DNA from: Staphylococcus nepalensis
GTDB taxonomy: Bacteria > Bacillota > Bacilli > Staphylococcales > Staphylococcaceae
NCBI RefSeq assembly: GCF_014635045.1
Contig: NZ_BMCF01000009.1
Span: 45,959 to 109,958 of the forward strand
Length of the DNA stretch: 64,000 bases
Reading direction: 5' to 3'
Under the pieces are notes generated by a model. That model had not been told where the DNA came from. It did not search any database and worked only from the letters and a program-made list of their open reading frames with translations. This document shows, piece after piece, positions 40,421 to 50,413 of the stretch. The first letter of the stretch is position 1. Each line of letters opens with the position of its first letter. A program made the translations under genes and the position numbers.

Positions 40421-41460
40421 ATCACTACATAAGAGCAATAGGGTCAATGTTGATATTAGTATATAGTACTTTTTTCGCCATGTTTTTTATAGACAAAGTA
40501 TTTGTTAATATCATATATTTCCAAGGCATGATTTACACACAAATATTTGGCATACCAGTTTTATTATTTATAAACTTGTTAGTTATATTACTTTGTATCA
40601 TCGTTGGATCTGTATTAGCATATAAAATTAATCAACAGAATCATTGGTTACAAGATCAAATTGAGCGCTCCATAGAAGGCCAAACAGTAGGTATCAATGA
40701 CCAAAATATAGAGTTGTACAATGAAACCATTGAATTATATCAAGCACTGGTACCACTTAATCAAGAAGTTCACAAGTTGCGTATGAAAACGCAAAATTTA
40801 ACAAACGAATCATATAATATGAATGACGTGAAAGTTAAAAAAATAATAGAAGACGAACGACAAAGGTTGGCTCGTGAACTACATGATTCTGTAAGCCAAC
40901 AATTATTTGCAGCAAGCATGATGCTTTCAGCAATTAAAGAAACTGAATTACAAGCGCCTTTAGATCAACAAATTCCAGTACTCGAAAAAATGGTTCAAGA
41001 TTCACAATTAGAAATGCGCGCATTACTATTACATTTAAGACCAATTGGTTTGAAGGATAAATCACTAGGCCAAGGTATCAAAGATTTAGTTGTTGACTTG
41101 CAGAAAAAAGTACCCATGAAAGTCGTACACGATATTGAAGACTTCAAAGTACCCAAAGGTATTGAAGATCACTTATTTCGGATTACCCAAGAGGCAATTT
41201 CAAATACATTAAGACATTCGAAAGGTACTAAAGTTACAATTGAATTATTTAATAGAGAAGAATATTTATTATTACGTATACAAGATGACGGTAAAGGCTT
41301 TAACGTAGATGATAAGGTAGAACAAAGTTATGGTTTGAAAAATATGCGAGAACGCGCCCTTGAAATTGGTGCAACTTTCCATATCGTATCTCTGCCAGAT
41401 TCAGGCACGCGAATTGAAGTCAAGGCCCCATTAAATAAGGAGGATTCAAATGCCGATTAA
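40417..41460 (+). CDS. vraS: sensor histidine kinase VraS (NarL/LiaS type)
   Basis: This 347-aa kinase has two N-terminal transmembrane helices with a very short external loop, the intramembrane-sensing layout, then a HAMP-like linker and a HisKA_3 domain with phospho-acceptor His156 in [13 protein letters not shown]. The ATP-binding domain contains [11 protein letters not shown] and DDGKGF. It responds to cell-wall antibiotics and damage and phosphorylates VraR. It overlaps both vraT (four bases) and vraR (eleven bases), which fits a single operon. Confidence 0.96.
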   Translation: MNHYIRAIGSMLILVYSTFFAMFFIDKVFVNIIYFQGMIYTQIFGIPVLLFINLLVILLCIIVGSVLAYKINQQNHWLQDQIERSIEGQTVGINDQNIELYNETIELYQALVPLNQEVHKLRMKTQNLTNESYNMNDVKVKKIIEDERQRLARELHDSVSQQLFAASMMLSAIKETELQAPLDQQIPVLEKMVQDSQLEMRALLLHLRPIGLKDKSLGQGIKDLVVDLQKKVPMKVVHDIEDFKVPKGIEDHLFRITQEAISNTLRHSKGTKVTIELFNREEYLLLRIQDDGKGFNVDDKVEQSYGLKNMRERALEIGATFHIVSLPDSGTRIEVKAPLNKEDSNAD

Positions 41461-42079
41461 AGTATTGTTTGTTGATGACCATGAAATGGTTCGAATCGGA
41501 ATTTCTAGTTATTTATCTACACAATCAGACATAGAAGTAGTTGGAGAAGGGCAATCAGGAAAAGATGCAATAAAAAAAGCACATGAACTACATCCTGATT
41601 TAATTTTAATGGATTTATTAATGGATGATATGGATGGCGTAGAAGCAACAGAACAAATAAAAAAAGATTTGCCGCATATTAAAGTGGTTATGTTAACAAG
41701 TTATATTGAAGATAATGAAGTGTACCGCGCTTTAGATTCAGGTGTCGATAGTTATATTTTAAAAACGACAAGTGCGAGTGACATTGCTGAAGCTATTCGT
41801 AAAACATATCACAATGAGTCTGTATTTGAAGCTGAAGTATTAGTTAAAATGAGAAATCGCATGAAACAACGTGCTGAATTGTATGAAATGTTAACTGAGC
41901 GAGAAATGGAAATCTTATTATTAATTGCAAAAGGATATTCAAACCAAGAAATAGCTAGCGCTTCCCACATTACGATTAAGACGGTTAAAACACATGTGAG
42001 TAATGTATTAAGCAAATTAGAGGTACAAGATAGAACACAAGCTGTTATTTATGCATTCCAACATAATTTAATACAATAA
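41450..42079 (+). CDS. vraR: response regulator VraR
   Basis: This 209-aa NarL/FixJ-type regulator has the phosphorylation site Asp55 ([10 protein letters not shown]) in the receiver domain, with Asp9/Asp10 in the acid pocket, and a LuxR-type helix-turn-helix ([40 protein letters not shown]). When phosphorylated it dimerises and activates the cell-wall stress regulon, including its own operon and genes such as sgtB, which is present here at 49 kb. AAGGAGG lies inside the end of vraS. Confidence 0.97.
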   Translation: MPIKVLFVDDHEMVRIGISSYLSTQSDIEVVGEGQSGKDAIKKAHELHPDLILMDLLMDDMDGVEATEQIKKDLPHIKVVMLTSYIEDNEVYRALDSGVDSYILKTTSASDIAEAIRKTYHNESVFEAEVLVKMRNRMKQRAELYEMLTEREMEILLLIAKGYSNQEIASASHITIKTVKTHVSNVLSKLEVQDRTQAVIYAFQHNLIQ

Positions 42080-42134
42080 AAAAGCTAAAACCTAAGCAGA
42101 AATACGACGAGCTCTGCCTAGGTTTTAGCTTTTA
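42079..42134. terminator. terminator of vraUTSR, also facing yihY
   Basis: A 21-bp near-perfect stem (AAAGCTAAAACCTAAGCAGA / TCTGCCTAGGTTTTAGCTTT) lies between convergent genes, with T/A tracts on both sides. Confidence 0.9.
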
Positions 42135-42151
42135 TGTTTATTATAATCAAA

Positions 42152-43243
42152 TTAATTGTCTTTTTGGTAGTCATCATCATTTTGGTCGTCTTCAATTTGA
42201 GCAATTGTTATTTCTTCTGGTGTTTTTCCAGCTACAACTTTTCTTTGATGCATAATTGCATTGATTTCCGCACCGATAATAATGATGAATCCAGTAATAT
42301 ACAACCATAACATGAGTATAATGATACCGGCGATACTACCATATGTTTTAGAGTAATTAGCAAAATTTGAAATGTAAATACCAAATAAATATGAACCACC
42401 TAAAAATACGATAGTTGCAAATATAGCGCCTGGTATAACTGAAAGCATTTTAATCTTAACATTTGGCGCTAATGTATAAAGGACAATGAATGCAATGAGT
42501 ACTACAATGACAGGTAAAGCGAAACGAACTAGATTAAATACCCATTTGATTTGATCGCCTAAACCTATTGGTCCAAAAAGTAATGAACTAATTTGTTCAC
42601 CAAATGTTGGCAAAATGATTGCTAATGGTAATACAATGATTAACGCAAGCGTGAATAGAACACTTAATAATTTGGAGACAATAAAGTTTCTGCTATCTTC
42701 CACATCATAGGCCACATTAAATGAGTTCATCAAAGCTGTCATACCGTTAGATGCGGACCAGAGTGCTAAAATTAATCCGACAGATAAAATGCCGCCACTT
42801 GCATTATTCATAATATCACCAACGATTGATGTTACTTGAGGTGCATAATCTTGCGGCACATGATCACTAATCATATTTCTAATCGTTTTTTGGTTAATGC
42901 CGAGAGATGGGACGATAGATAATAAGAAAAGTAGCATTGGAAATAATGATAGCATGAAATAATACGATAATTGTGCTGATAAACCAGATGCATCATCTTT
43001 TCCAATTCTGTATACTAAATAAGAGAAAAAATTCGAATCTTTAGTATATTTCGCTGGTTTATTGATACGTGATACAAAAAATGCTTGATTGTCTTTTTTT
43101 GGTGTTTTAGATTTAAATTCATTAGGTGTAATATATACACGATCACGTTCAATTTGATCGTTCTTGTGTTTTTGCTTCTTATTTTCTTCATCATCTTTGA
43201 TTTCATTTAGAAAATTAGAAGTAGTTTTATCGTGTTTAGACAT
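42152..43243 (-). CDS. YihY/virulence factor BrkB family membrane protein
   Basis: This 363-aa protein has six transmembrane helices (about 75-335) between charged cytoplasmic ends. Family blocks include DASGLSAQLSYYFMLSLFPMLLFLLS and the Gly-rich YGSIAGIIILMLWLYITGFIIIIGAEINA. Once named ribonuclease BN, the family is now regarded as a membrane transporter or envelope protein of unknown function. The N-terminal 60 residues are highly charged and unlikely to be conserved. An AAGGAG ribosome binding site precedes ATG 43243. It converges on vraR. Confidence 0.85.
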   Translation of the reverse strand: MSKHDKTTSNFLNEIKDDEENKKQKHKNDQIERDRVYITPNEFKSKTPKKDNQAFFVSRINKPAKYTKDSNFFSYLVYRIGKDDASGLSAQLSYYFMLSLFPMLLFLLSIVPSLGINQKTIRNMISDHVPQDYAPQVTSIVGDIMNNASGGILSVGLILALWSASNGMTALMNSFNVAYDVEDSRNFIVSKLLSVLFTLALIIVLPLAIILPTFGEQISSLLFGPIGLGDQIKWVFNLVRFALPVIVVLIAFIVLYTLAPNVKIKMLSVIPGAIFATIVFLGGSYLFGIYISNFANYSKTYGSIAGIIILMLWLYITGFIIIIGAEINAIMHQRKVVAGKTPEEITIAQIEDDQNDDDYQKDN

Positions 43244-43548
43244 ATCAAATCTCCTTATGTATTGATATTTAAAGTATACAGTTTAATATACTTTAAATTA
43301 TATAAAAGGTAAATATGTGTTGCTATATTCTTTTAAGATATAGTAAATTTTTAAAAATAAAATGCTGAAAATAATCAATATATAAAGGGCGAGAAAGAAA
43401 TCGAAATTTGAAAGTTGATTTCTTGTTCTCGCCCATTGTTAGCGTGATGATAGTTTCAATAATCTTTTAGTTAGGATAGGATTTAAAATTAGTCATCAGC
43501 TATGCTCTACCTATACTATATTAATTTAGTAATGAAGTGCTATTTGCG
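43244..43548. other. 305-bp gap with a GGGCGAGAA hairpin
   Basis: The main feature is a long palindrome at 43387-43434 (GGGCGAGAAAGAAATC / GATTTCTTGTTCTCGCCC), which on the minus strand can end the ptpA-ytxH transcript. Nothing else is recognised. Confidence 0.55.
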
Positions 43549-43833
43549 TTAGTCATTTAATCGATTGTTTTTGCGTTCAACAAAAGTGTCTTTGGCATTT
43601 TTTAAAGAACGTTCTAATTCTGGATTGTTGCGTCTAATCTCTTCAATTGCATCTTTCCAGTATACGACTTCATCTTTAATGTTTGAAATAGCTGAAGGTT
43701 TTTGAGAACGATTGCCTTCTTTAATATCTTTAATTGATTGTTTTAATGATTGGCGTGTAGATTTGTCAGCGAGTGTTGCTGCGCCTCCGATTACAGCACC
43801 TAATAATATACCTGGAATTAATTTGTTTTGCAT
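43549..43833 (-). CDS. YtxH-like small membrane-anchored protein
   Basis: This 94-aa protein starts with a short Gly/Ala-rich hydrophobic segment (IPGILLGAVIGGAATLA, residues 6-22), as in YtxH/general stress protein families, followed by a charged helical region. The role is unknown. A GAGAGGAG ribosome binding site lies inside the end of ptpA, six bases downstream of whose stop this gene begins, so the pair forms an operon. Confidence 0.75.
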   Translation of the reverse strand: MQNKLIPGILLGAVIGGAATLADKSTRQSLKQSIKDIKEGNRSQKPSAISNIKDEVVYWKDAIEEIRRNNPELERSLKNAKDTFVERKNNRLND

Positions 43834-43839
43834 GATGTG

Positions 43840-44304
43840 TTACTCCTCTCTTAAATTAGCATCTTTAATAATGAAATCAATTAAATTATCACAAGATGAT
43901 TGTACCATTTTATATACGCCTTCGAAATTATTTGTATAATAAGGATCAGGTACATCAGTCTCATCCATATCACTAAACTCTAACAATTTATACAATTGTC
44001 CTTTAATATTTGGATTAATGCTTTGAATAGTATTTACGTTACTTTGATCCATGGCAATAATATAATCAAAGTCGTTATCTGATTCAAATAACTCACTTAT
44101 CATGCCATCAAATGGGACATTGTGTTCTGTTAGTATTTTTTGTGTCCCTTCATGGGGTGTTTGGCCAAGATTCCATTTACCAGTACCTCTTGAAGTTACT
44201 TCTATACCATTGATATCTCTATCTTTTAATCTTTGTCGCATAATAGCTTCTGCCATAGGTGATCGACAAATATTTCCAAGACAAACAAATGCAACTGTAA
44301 TCAT
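43840..44304 (-). CDS. ptpA: low-molecular-weight protein-tyrosine phosphatase PtpA
   Basis: This 154-aa phosphatase has the P-loop CLGNICRS with nucleophile Cys8 and Arg14, and the general-acid Asp in DVPDPYYTNNFEGVY. It removes phosphate from tyrosine residues. In S. aureus PtpA is secreted during infection of macrophages and has a role in intracellular survival; no signal peptide is present here either. A GGAGG ribosome binding site precedes ATG 44304. It is the first gene of a two-gene operon, divergent from the DUF1128 gene. Confidence 0.94.
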   Translation of the reverse strand: MITVAFVCLGNICRSPMAEAIMRQRLKDRDINGIEVTSRGTGKWNLGQTPHEGTQKILTEHNVPFDGMISELFESDNDFDYIIAMDQSNVNTIQSINPNIKGQLYKLLEFSDMDETDVPDPYYTNNFEGVYKMVQSSCDNLIDFIIKDANLREE

Positions 44305-44436
44305 GTGTGTACCTCCAAATTATATAATCCTATTTCCCATTTTAATGCTTTTTCAATCATTTCTAAAGAGGAATTAGGATAAAAGTTTTACAAGGTTAGT
44401 AAATTTGATAAAATGAATAAAAAAGAGGTGAGCGTA

Positions 44437-44640
44437 ATGACAAAGAACAATGAAGAAATGATCGGTGAAATTAGGGAACGTTTAAATTTAGTTAATCAAA
44501 GTTTAATTGACCCTGAAAAGTATAAATCTGCAGATGAACAAGAAGTGAAAGAAGTATATGATTATGTTACATCTAAAGCGTCATTTACACCAAGCGAAGC
44601 ATCAGCAATTGCAGACGCACTTGGACAAATTCGTAAATAA
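44437..44640 (+). CDS. DUF1128 / UPF0435 small protein
   Basis: This 67-aa acidic helical protein matches the UPF0435 family (IREKLNxVNQ-type start; here GEIRERLNLVNQSLIDPEKY, and the C-terminal SEASAIADALGQIRK). Function unknown. ATG 44437 is used because GAGGTG lies six bases upstream; the reading from 44413 has no ribosome binding site. It is 14 bp ahead of ampS and probably co-transcribed with it. Confidence 0.88.
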   Translation: MTKNNEEMIGEIRERLNLVNQSLIDPEKYKSADEQEVKEVYDYVTSKASFTPSEASAIADALGQIRK

Positions 44641-44654
44641 GGGAGTGTTGAAAC

Positions 44655-45896
44655 ATGGTTCAATTACAAGATAAATTGAAACAATACGCCGAGCTTCTAG
44701 CTGGAGTAGGTATGAATATACAAAAAGGACAACCAGTATTTATACGTTCAAGTGTAGATGCTTTGGAATTAACACATTACATAGTTGAAGCTGCATATAA
44801 AAGAGGCGCTTCTGATGTGAAAGTTGAGTATAGCGATGATCGGTTATCGCGTTTGAAATTTGAATATGAACCAGTTGAGCATTTCGAACTTAATGAGGTT
44901 AAAGATTACGAAGTGGCTAAACGTATGGATTACGTTCAACGTGGTGCAGCTAACTTGGCGCTTATCACGCAAGACCCAGATTTATTAAATGGTATTGATA
45001 GGGATAAATTATCTGCATTTCAAAAGCAATATGCTACGGCATATAAAGGGTATATGGAAGCAAGTCAAAAAAACCAATTTCCTTGGTGTGTAGCTGCTTT
45101 TCCTTCTAAAGCGTGGGCGGCACGTGTATATCCAGATTTATCTGTAGAAGAAGCATATGTTAAATTTATAGATGAAGTTCTAGATATTGTCAGAGTAGAT
45201 GGTAATGACCCAGTAACAAACTGGGAAGAACATATTGCTAATTTAAGTAAACATGCTGATAAATTACAACATAAGAATTATAAAACTTTACATTATATTT
45301 CGGAAGGGACTGATTTAAAAATTGGCCTTCCTAAAGGACATATATGGGAAGATGCAACAAGTTATACCGAAAACGGACAAGCATTTGTTGCTAATATACC
45401 AACAGAAGAAGTATTTACTGCGCCCGATCGTTTAAATGTAAATGGGTACGTGACAAACAAATTGCCGTTAAGTCATAATGGCAATATTATTGATGGGTTT
45501 ACCTTGACATTTAAAGATGGTGCAGTAGTTGATTTTACTGCTGAACAAGGTGAAGATGTGCTACGTGATTTATTAAATACAGACGAAGGAGCCAAACATT
45601 TAGGTGAAGTGGCTTTAGTTCCAGATGATTCTCCAATATCAAACCGTAATACGATATTTTATAACACATTATTTGATGAGAATGCGTCTTGTCATATTGC
45701 ATTAGGTTCAGCATACGGTTTTAATATTGAAGGCGGCACGACCATGACTACAGAAGAAAAACTAGCACATGGTTTGAATGATTCGTTAATCCATGTAGAC
45801 TTTATGATTGGCAGCCCAGATTTAACTATTTATGGTATTCTGGAAAATGGTGATCAAGAATTGATTTTTGAAAATGGTAATTGGACTAATGATTAA
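44655..45896 (+). CDS. ampS: aminopeptidase, M29 family (AmpS)
   Basis: This 413-aa cytoplasmic metallopeptidase of the thermophilic aminopeptidase family removes N-terminal residues from peptides. Family blocks are [20 protein letters not shown] near the N-terminus, the metal-ligand segments [12 protein letters not shown] and [13 protein letters not shown], and the C-terminal HALGSAY-like region ([16 protein letters not shown]) and [17 protein letters not shown] ribosome binding site is present. Substrate range is not predictable. Confidence 0.92.
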   Translation: MVQLQDKLKQYAELLAGVGMNIQKGQPVFIRSSVDALELTHYIVEAAYKRGASDVKVEYSDDRLSRLKFEYEPVEHFELNEVKDYEVAKRMDYVQRGAANLALITQDPDLLNGIDRDKLSAFQKQYATAYKGYMEASQKNQFPWCVAAFPSKAWAARVYPDLSVEEAYVKFIDEVLDIVRVDGNDPVTNWEEHIANLSKHADKLQHKNYKTLHYISEGTDLKIGLPKGHIWEDATSYTENGQAFVANIPTEEVFTAPDRLNVNGYVTNKLPLSHNGNIIDGFTLTFKDGAVVDFTAEQGEDVLRDLLNTDEGAKHLGEVALVPDDSPISNRNTIFYNTLFDENASCHIALGSAYGFNIEGGTTMTTEEKLAHGLNDSLIHVDFMIGSPDLTIYGILENGDQELIFENGNWTND

Positions 45897-45913
45897 AATT
45901 AATTTACGAAAAC

Positions 45914-46022
45914 GAGTAGTTCTTATGCAAGCGTCTTAACGCTTGTATTCTTTTTCTACTCATGCCTGCTGGAGCGGGACAATGAAATTGTTTAAGAAAA
46001 ATGCGATTTCTGTCCCACTCCT
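45914..46022 (+). terminator. terminator of ampS followed by a GGAGCGGGACA hairpin
   Basis: First, GAGTAG..CAAGCGT / ACGCTTG..CTACTC with an internal T tract (45914-45962). Then GGAGCGGGACA..GAAATT / GATTTCTGTCCCACTCC (45971-46022), a member of the dispersed GGGAC/GTCCC family. Confidence 0.7.
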
Positions 46023-46071
46023 TTCATTTAATACGTTTTATCTAAGCTTTTAAAAGGGGAAGGGTTATTTT

Positions 46072-46593
46072 ATGGGAACTACTAATAGTAAAGCAATGTC
46101 AAAATCTAGAAGCATTAAAACAAGACAAGTATTTCCACAAGACACTAATCATCATCATACTATGTTTGGTGGGATGCTTATGGCAAATATAGATGAAATC
46201 GCTGCGATTACCGCAATGAAACATAGTAACGCACAAGTTGTGACTGCATCTACAGACTCCGTAGATTTTTTAAAACCAATCAAAACAGGAGACGTTGTCT
46301 CATATGAAGCTATGGTGTCATATGCAGGTACTTCTTCGATGGAGGTTTGTGTGCAAATTACAATTGAAGATGTATTGAAAAATGAAAGACATTTAGCAGC
46401 ACTTAGCTTTTTAACATTTGTTGCATTGAATGATGTTGGCAAACCAATATCTGTGCCACAAGTCTATCCAGAAACAAAAACGGAAACATGGTTTCATGAA
46501 ACAGCATTAGCAAGGGTGAAACGCCGCAAAGAAAGAAGACAAGAAAGTAAAGAGACAATTGAATTTTTAGCTAATGTACAACATATAGAATGA
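46072..46593 (+). CDS. acyl-CoA thioesterase, hotdog fold
   Basis: This 173-aa protein of the YciA/BfiT-like acyl-CoA hydrolase family has the hotdog-fold signature NHHHTMFGGMLMANIDEIAAITAMKHS, with the catalytic Asp in the central helix, and DSVDFLKPIKTGD. It cleaves acyl-CoA to free acid and CoA; chain-length preference is unknown. The basic C-terminal tail (RVKRRKERRQESKETIEFLA) follows the single hotdog domain. An AAGGGGAAGGG ribosome binding site precedes ATG 46072. It converges on the yfkAB remnant. Confidence 0.9.
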   Translation: MGTTNSKAMSKSRSIKTRQVFPQDTNHHHTMFGGMLMANIDEIAAITAMKHSNAQVVTASTDSVDFLKPIKTGDVVSYEAMVSYAGTSSMEVCVQITIEDVLKNERHLAALSFLTFVALNDVGKPISVPQVYPETKTETWFHETALARVKRRKERRQESKETIEFLANVQHIE

Positions 46594-46643
46594 AGTGTAT
46601 TAAATCCGTGAGAGTTACATATAAAAGCGAATTGCTTACAAAC

Positions 46644-46717
46644 AAAGAGAGTATATCAAGTTAAATGTCATGAGTGATGGATTAGGTTATGACATTTCAA
46701 ATGATATGCTCTCTTTA
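46644..46717. terminator. bidirectional terminator between thioesterase gene and yfkAB
   Basis: The outer arms AAAGAGAGTATATCA / TGATATGCTCTCTTT enclose inner arms AAATGTCAT / ATGACATTT, with a T tract on the right and A tract on the left. Confidence 0.8.
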
Positions 46718-46743
46718 TTTAACTTATTGAATTGCAGCTTTAT

Positions 46744-47904
46744 TTAATCCATAGTATATATACGACGCATGTTTGATTCATTTTCTTTAAAATCTGATTG
46801 AGGGTAATACATATTTTTAACAAGTATATTGGGACCTAAACAACTAAATTGAGCGCAATGGCAGTTGATGGATTGAGCTAAGGGCGATTTTAGCCATGTG
46901 CTAAATACATCTGTTAGTTTGTCATTTTTAATATTAGATAGCGTGCCGTTTTCATCCCCAAAATCTGTGACAATAATATTACCAGTAAATACGTTGACGT
47001 TTAGTCTATTTCTCCCATCTGGATCATTTCTCAATGAAACGTTTTGAGCATTTCTAAGCTTTTGAAGTAGGGCTTGGTCCTCCTCATCCCTAATACAAGG
47101 ATAAATTGGTAGCGTCCCGAAAAGCATTCATGTACCTGGATGACGATGATCTAAAAGATAATGTATAGTTTCTTTTATTTCTCTCAATGATAGTACTTCT
47201 AGTTGACTTGCAAAATCAGCAGGATACATCGGATGTATTTCATGTCTCTGACATTTCATATCATAAACAATTTCATTATGTATTTTATTTAAGTGAGGTT
47301 GTGTACTTTTATTTAACATGGTTTCTGCTGATATAAACATACCTTGTTCGGAAAGTGTACGAGTGTTTAATAACATTTGATCATATAACTTTAGCTTTGC
47401 TTTTAAAGGTGGTTGTTTTTGCATAGCACCAAAACCCACTTCAGTAAACGTATCAATTGTTCCCCAATTGTGAGAGATATGCATTACATCTATATATTCA
47501 GCAATCTCTAGATACCTATCTAATGACAATATTAGGTTAGAATTCATTTGTACATATATGCCACGGTCAAAAGCATATTTCAACAGGGGTTTAACTACAT
47601 TTTTAATAGATTTTTTTGAAAACATAGGTTCGCCACCGGTTATGGATATCGTTTTTAAATTGGGCACTTCGTCTAATCGACGATAAATTAAATCCATTGG
47701 CAATGGCGTAGGGTCTGAAGTTTGTAGCGTATAACCTACTGCACAATGGCTGCAACGCATATTGAATAAATTAGTGGTTGTAAATTCAATATTACTTAAT
47801 GTTAATTGATTATGTTCTGAAAAGTCATTATAGGCTTCCCAAGGGCCGTGAGATATAGATATAGGCTTTTTAAAATGAGGTAAAGCAGAGTTTGAACTAG
47901 TCAT
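46744..47904 (-). pseudogene. yfkAB: disrupted yfkAB (radical SAM / CxCxxxxC protein): internal TGA and lost cluster Cys
   Basis: Two consecutive segments in the same frame (47904-47131 and 47127-46744) together match the single YfkAB protein of Bacillales, separated by one in-frame TGA at 47128-47130 where a Trp codon (TGG) is likely in intact genes (GT-stop-MLFGTLPIYP). The first part is the radical SAM domain (about 258 aa) and the second carries the C-terminal INCHCAQFSCLGP, the CxCxxxxC motif. The radical SAM cluster motif CxxxCxxC also reads FNMRCSHC: its first Cys codon is TTC (Phe). Two separate lesions suggest genuine loss of function. The start chosen is ATG 47904 behind AAAGGA. The fragment after the stop has no ribosome binding site of its own. 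Confidence 0.8.
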
Positions 47905-48081
47905 TTTTAACATCCTTTTATAATGGTTTCGTTGTGATTAGGAAAGTGATCCGTAACTATGTGTATCATCATTTCTAAAACGTGATGTTTTTATTTCAGT
48001 TTAATATTATTCAGACATTACCAAAATTTGTCAAATCCATGTTAATATAAGAATATATGAAAAAAAGGAGTTACAAATATT

Positions 48082-48252
48082 ATGGATGAAAATCAAACAA
48101 TTGATCAAATTAAGAAAAGATTAGAGAAATTTATTGATGATATTGATCATGTGAACCCTGATGAAGTTAAAGTAGAAGATATAGATGAATGGATTGGTTT
48201 GTTGGATCAATTAGAAGAAAAAGTTAAGACAGTATCTCATACGTCAGATTAA
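48082..48252 (+). CDS. SE1561-like small acidic protein, 56 aa
   Basis: This small frame with an AAAGGAG ribosome binding site encodes an acidic helical protein (starting MDENQTIDQIKKRLEKFID and including VNPDEVKVEDIDEWIGLLDQLEEKV). The pattern VNPDEVxVEDIDxWI resembles the staphylococcal SE1561 family of unknown function; this assignment is from memory of the pattern. It is short, so not all gene finders would report it. It is independent of the flanking genes. Confidence 0.7.
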   Translation: MDENQTIDQIKKRLEKFIDDIDHVNPDEVKVEDIDEWIGLLDQLEEKVKTVSHTSD

Positions 48253-48340
48253 TAGTTAACGAAATTCAATCAGATATGTTTAAAATTTAAATTTTAGTCT
48301 AAACACTTTATAGAACGCAAATAGAGAAAGGTGATAATTC

Positions 48341-48859
48341 ATGGCTAAAAAAGTAGCAATTATTGTAACTAATGAATTTGAAGATGTGGAATTAACAAGT
48401 CCAAAAGAAGCAATTGAAGAAGCAGGACATGAAACAGTTATTATTGGTAACGAGGCTAATAGTGAAGTGGTAGGTAAACACGGTGCAAAAGAAACAGTAG
48501 ATGTAAGTATTGCTGATGCTAAAGCAGAAGACTATGATGCTTTATTAATACCAGGCGGTTTCTCACCTGACCATTTACGTGGTGATTCAGAAGGTAGATA
48601 CGGTACATTTGCTAAATACTTCACTAAAAATGATGTTCCAACATTCGCAATTTGCCATGGACCACAAATATTAATTGATACTGATGATTTAAATGGCAGA
48701 ACGTTAACAGCGGTGTTAAACGTTCGTAAAGATCTTGCTAATGCAGGTGCTCAAGTTGTCGATGAATCTGTAGTAGTCGATAATAATATTGTTACAAGTC
48801 GTACACCCGACGATTTAGATGATTTTAATAAAGCAATTGTAGATCAACTAAACGCTTAA
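48341..48859 (+). CDS. PfpI/DJ-1 family protein (class I glutamine amidotransferase-like)
   Basis: This 172-aa protein of the PfpI/YhbO/DJ-1 superfamily has nucleophile Cys105 with adjacent His106 in FAICHGPQ at a tight nucleophile elbow, and the conserved Glu near residue 14-17 (NEFEDVE). Members are described as proteases, glyoxalases or protein/nucleotide deglycases linked to stress; the activity of this one is not predictable. An AAAGGTG ribosome binding site precedes ATG 48341. It is monocistronic with a strong terminator. Confidence 0.9.
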   Translation: MAKKVAIIVTNEFEDVELTSPKEAIEEAGHETVIIGNEANSEVVGKHGAKETVDVSIADAKAEDYDALLIPGGFSPDHLRGDSEGRYGTFAKYFTKNDVPTFAICHGPQILIDTDDLNGRTLTAVLNVRKDLANAGAQVVDESVVVDNNIVTSRTPDDLDDFNKAIVDQLNA

Positions 48860-48906
48860 TTTATTAAATTAAGCAACATTCGTTTGAATAGATAGTTTAG
48901 AATTAG

Positions 48907-48942
48907 AAGTTAACTCATTATATGAATGAGTTAACTTTTTTG
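48907..48942 (+). terminator. terminator of the PfpI-family gene
   Basis: AGTTAACTCAT and ATGAGTTAACT form a perfect 11-bp stem followed by a T tract. Confidence 0.9.
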
Positions 48943-49156
48943 TTGTCTCTTAGGCGTTTCATTGATAAATGTAATTTATAAGTAATAGCGTGTCATGTTA
49001 ATATACCTAAAGATGAGTAAACTATTTATTATAAAACCTTAAAACGATATACTCATACACCCTTGGACTGATTTTTACTATTTACTATAGATAAAAATTC
49101 CAACAATTGATAAACTCACTTATAATGATATGAGAGCAATATAAAGGAGCTACCGC

Positions 49157-49969
49157 ATGAAAAGAAGCGATCGTTATAAGCAAACACACAAAAAATCCCA
49201 AACTCATACTGTAAATGAACCTCAATACAATACTTATTTTCAACCAGTCACAAAATCACAAAAGACAAAAAGAGGAAAAGGGCTGTTTTTTAAACTCCTA
49301 ATTCTACTATTAGTTATAGTAGGCATTTTTATAGGTGCTATGTATGCGTTATCGTCTCGAGCAGACGTTGATGATTTGCAAAATATTGAAGATAAAGATA
49401 CTTTTGTTTCTGTATCTAATATGCCAGATTATACTAAAGGCGCTTTTATAGCTATGGAAGATGAACGATATTATAAGCATCATGGATTTGATATTAAGGG
49501 AACATCACGTGCTATTTTCTCTACTTTGAGCGATAGAAATGTACAAGGTGGAAGTACAATTACACAGCAGGTAGTAAAAAATTATTTTTATGATAATGAA
49601 CAATCGATAACACGTAAACTCAAAGAATTATTTGTTGCACATCGTGTTGAAAAAGCGTACAGCAAAGATGAAATACTCAGTTTTTATGTGAATAATATAT
49701 TCTTTGGAAGTGATAATTATTCAGTTGAAGCAGCCGCAAATTATTATTTTGGAGTCACTACAGATAAAAATAATCAAAATTTGCCTCAAATTTCAGTATT
49801 ACAAAGTGCTATATTAGCAAGTAAAATTAACGCACCCAGTGTTTATAATATTAATGACATGTCAAACAATTTTATAAACCGAGTAAAGATAGATTTAGAA
49901 AAGATGAAACAACAGGGGTATATCTCTAATGATCAATATAAAAATGCTTTATTAGAGTTAGGTGTATAA
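49157..49969 (+). CDS. sgtB: monofunctional peptidoglycan glycosyltransferase SgtB
   Basis: This 270-aa membrane-anchored GT51 enzyme polymerises lipid II into glycan strands. A basic cytoplasmic N-terminus (about 1-43) precedes one transmembrane helix (about 44-66). The catalytic domain has motif 1 [14 protein letters not shown] with catalytic Glu101, motif 2 [12 protein letters not shown] and motif 3 [22 protein letters not shown]. No transpeptidase domain follows. In S. aureus sgtB is part of the VraSR regulon, and vraSR is also in this window. An AAAGGAG ribosome binding site precedes ATG 49157. Confidence 0.95.
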   Translation: MKRSDRYKQTHKKSQTHTVNEPQYNTYFQPVTKSQKTKRGKGLFFKLLILLLVIVGIFIGAMYALSSRADVDDLQNIEDKDTFVSVSNMPDYTKGAFIAMEDERYYKHHGFDIKGTSRAIFSTLSDRNVQGGSTITQQVVKNYFYDNEQSITRKLKELFVAHRVEKAYSKDEILSFYVNNIFFGSDNYSVEAAANYYFGVTTDKNNQNLPQISVLQSAILASKINAPSVYNINDMSNNFINRVKIDLEKMKQQGYISNDQYKNALLELGV

Positions 49970-50413
49970 ACAGCATAGGTGTTCTGAATTGAAGCGTAAG
50001 TAATGTTTTGATTTCTAGTATTTGCATCAGATCAAATGACAATAAAGGAAAAATTTATATCAATCCGTTTTAACGCTATTTATGCTAAAGCACCGTGTAT
50101 CCATGTGGTTTGACTCATATGTCCTCATTAATTCTTGGTACTATTTATGATTTGATTTGGATTTTAGCTCATTTAATCCGCTGTGCAGATGAGCCTCTCT
50201 TAATGTAAGGCTCCAGTACGTTATTCTTTTTTAGCCATCCTTAATGGAGCGGGACAACGAAACCATTTTTTGAGAAAAGTGATTTCTGTTCCGCTTCTTT
50301 TTAATGTTATAATTTAATTAAGTACATATTTTTCAGTAGATGTTTAAATATAAAAACCACTATAATTCCATTCATAATCGATATAAGTTATTCTTATAAG
50401 TGGAGTGAATACA
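49970..50413. other. 444-bp gap between sgtB and recX
   Basis: No coding frame is supported. It contains GAGCCT/AGGCTC (50191-50213) followed by a T-rich tract and the GGAGCGGGACA..GAAA / GATTTCTGTTCCGCTTC hairpin (50246-50298), almost a copy of the element after ampS. The first 200 bp show no recognisable signal. Confidence 0.5.

Noticed and set aside
46744..47127. A separate small gene encoding the YfkB-like half
   Set aside because: It is in the same frame directly after the TGA and has no ribosome binding site, so it is the 3' part of a broken yfkAB rather than an independent gene.
47128..47130. Selenocysteine or programmed readthrough at the TGA in yfkAB
   Set aside because: No selenocysteine system is known in staphylococci, the position probably encodes Trp in relatives, and a second lesion exists in the cluster motif.
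45971..50298. Inverted repeats as transposon ends (MITE) around 46-50 kb
   Set aside because: The two similar hairpins at 45971 and 50246 are the same orientation type as others in the window, lack target duplications that I can see, and lie in intergenic gaps; a repeat-family explanation is simpler.
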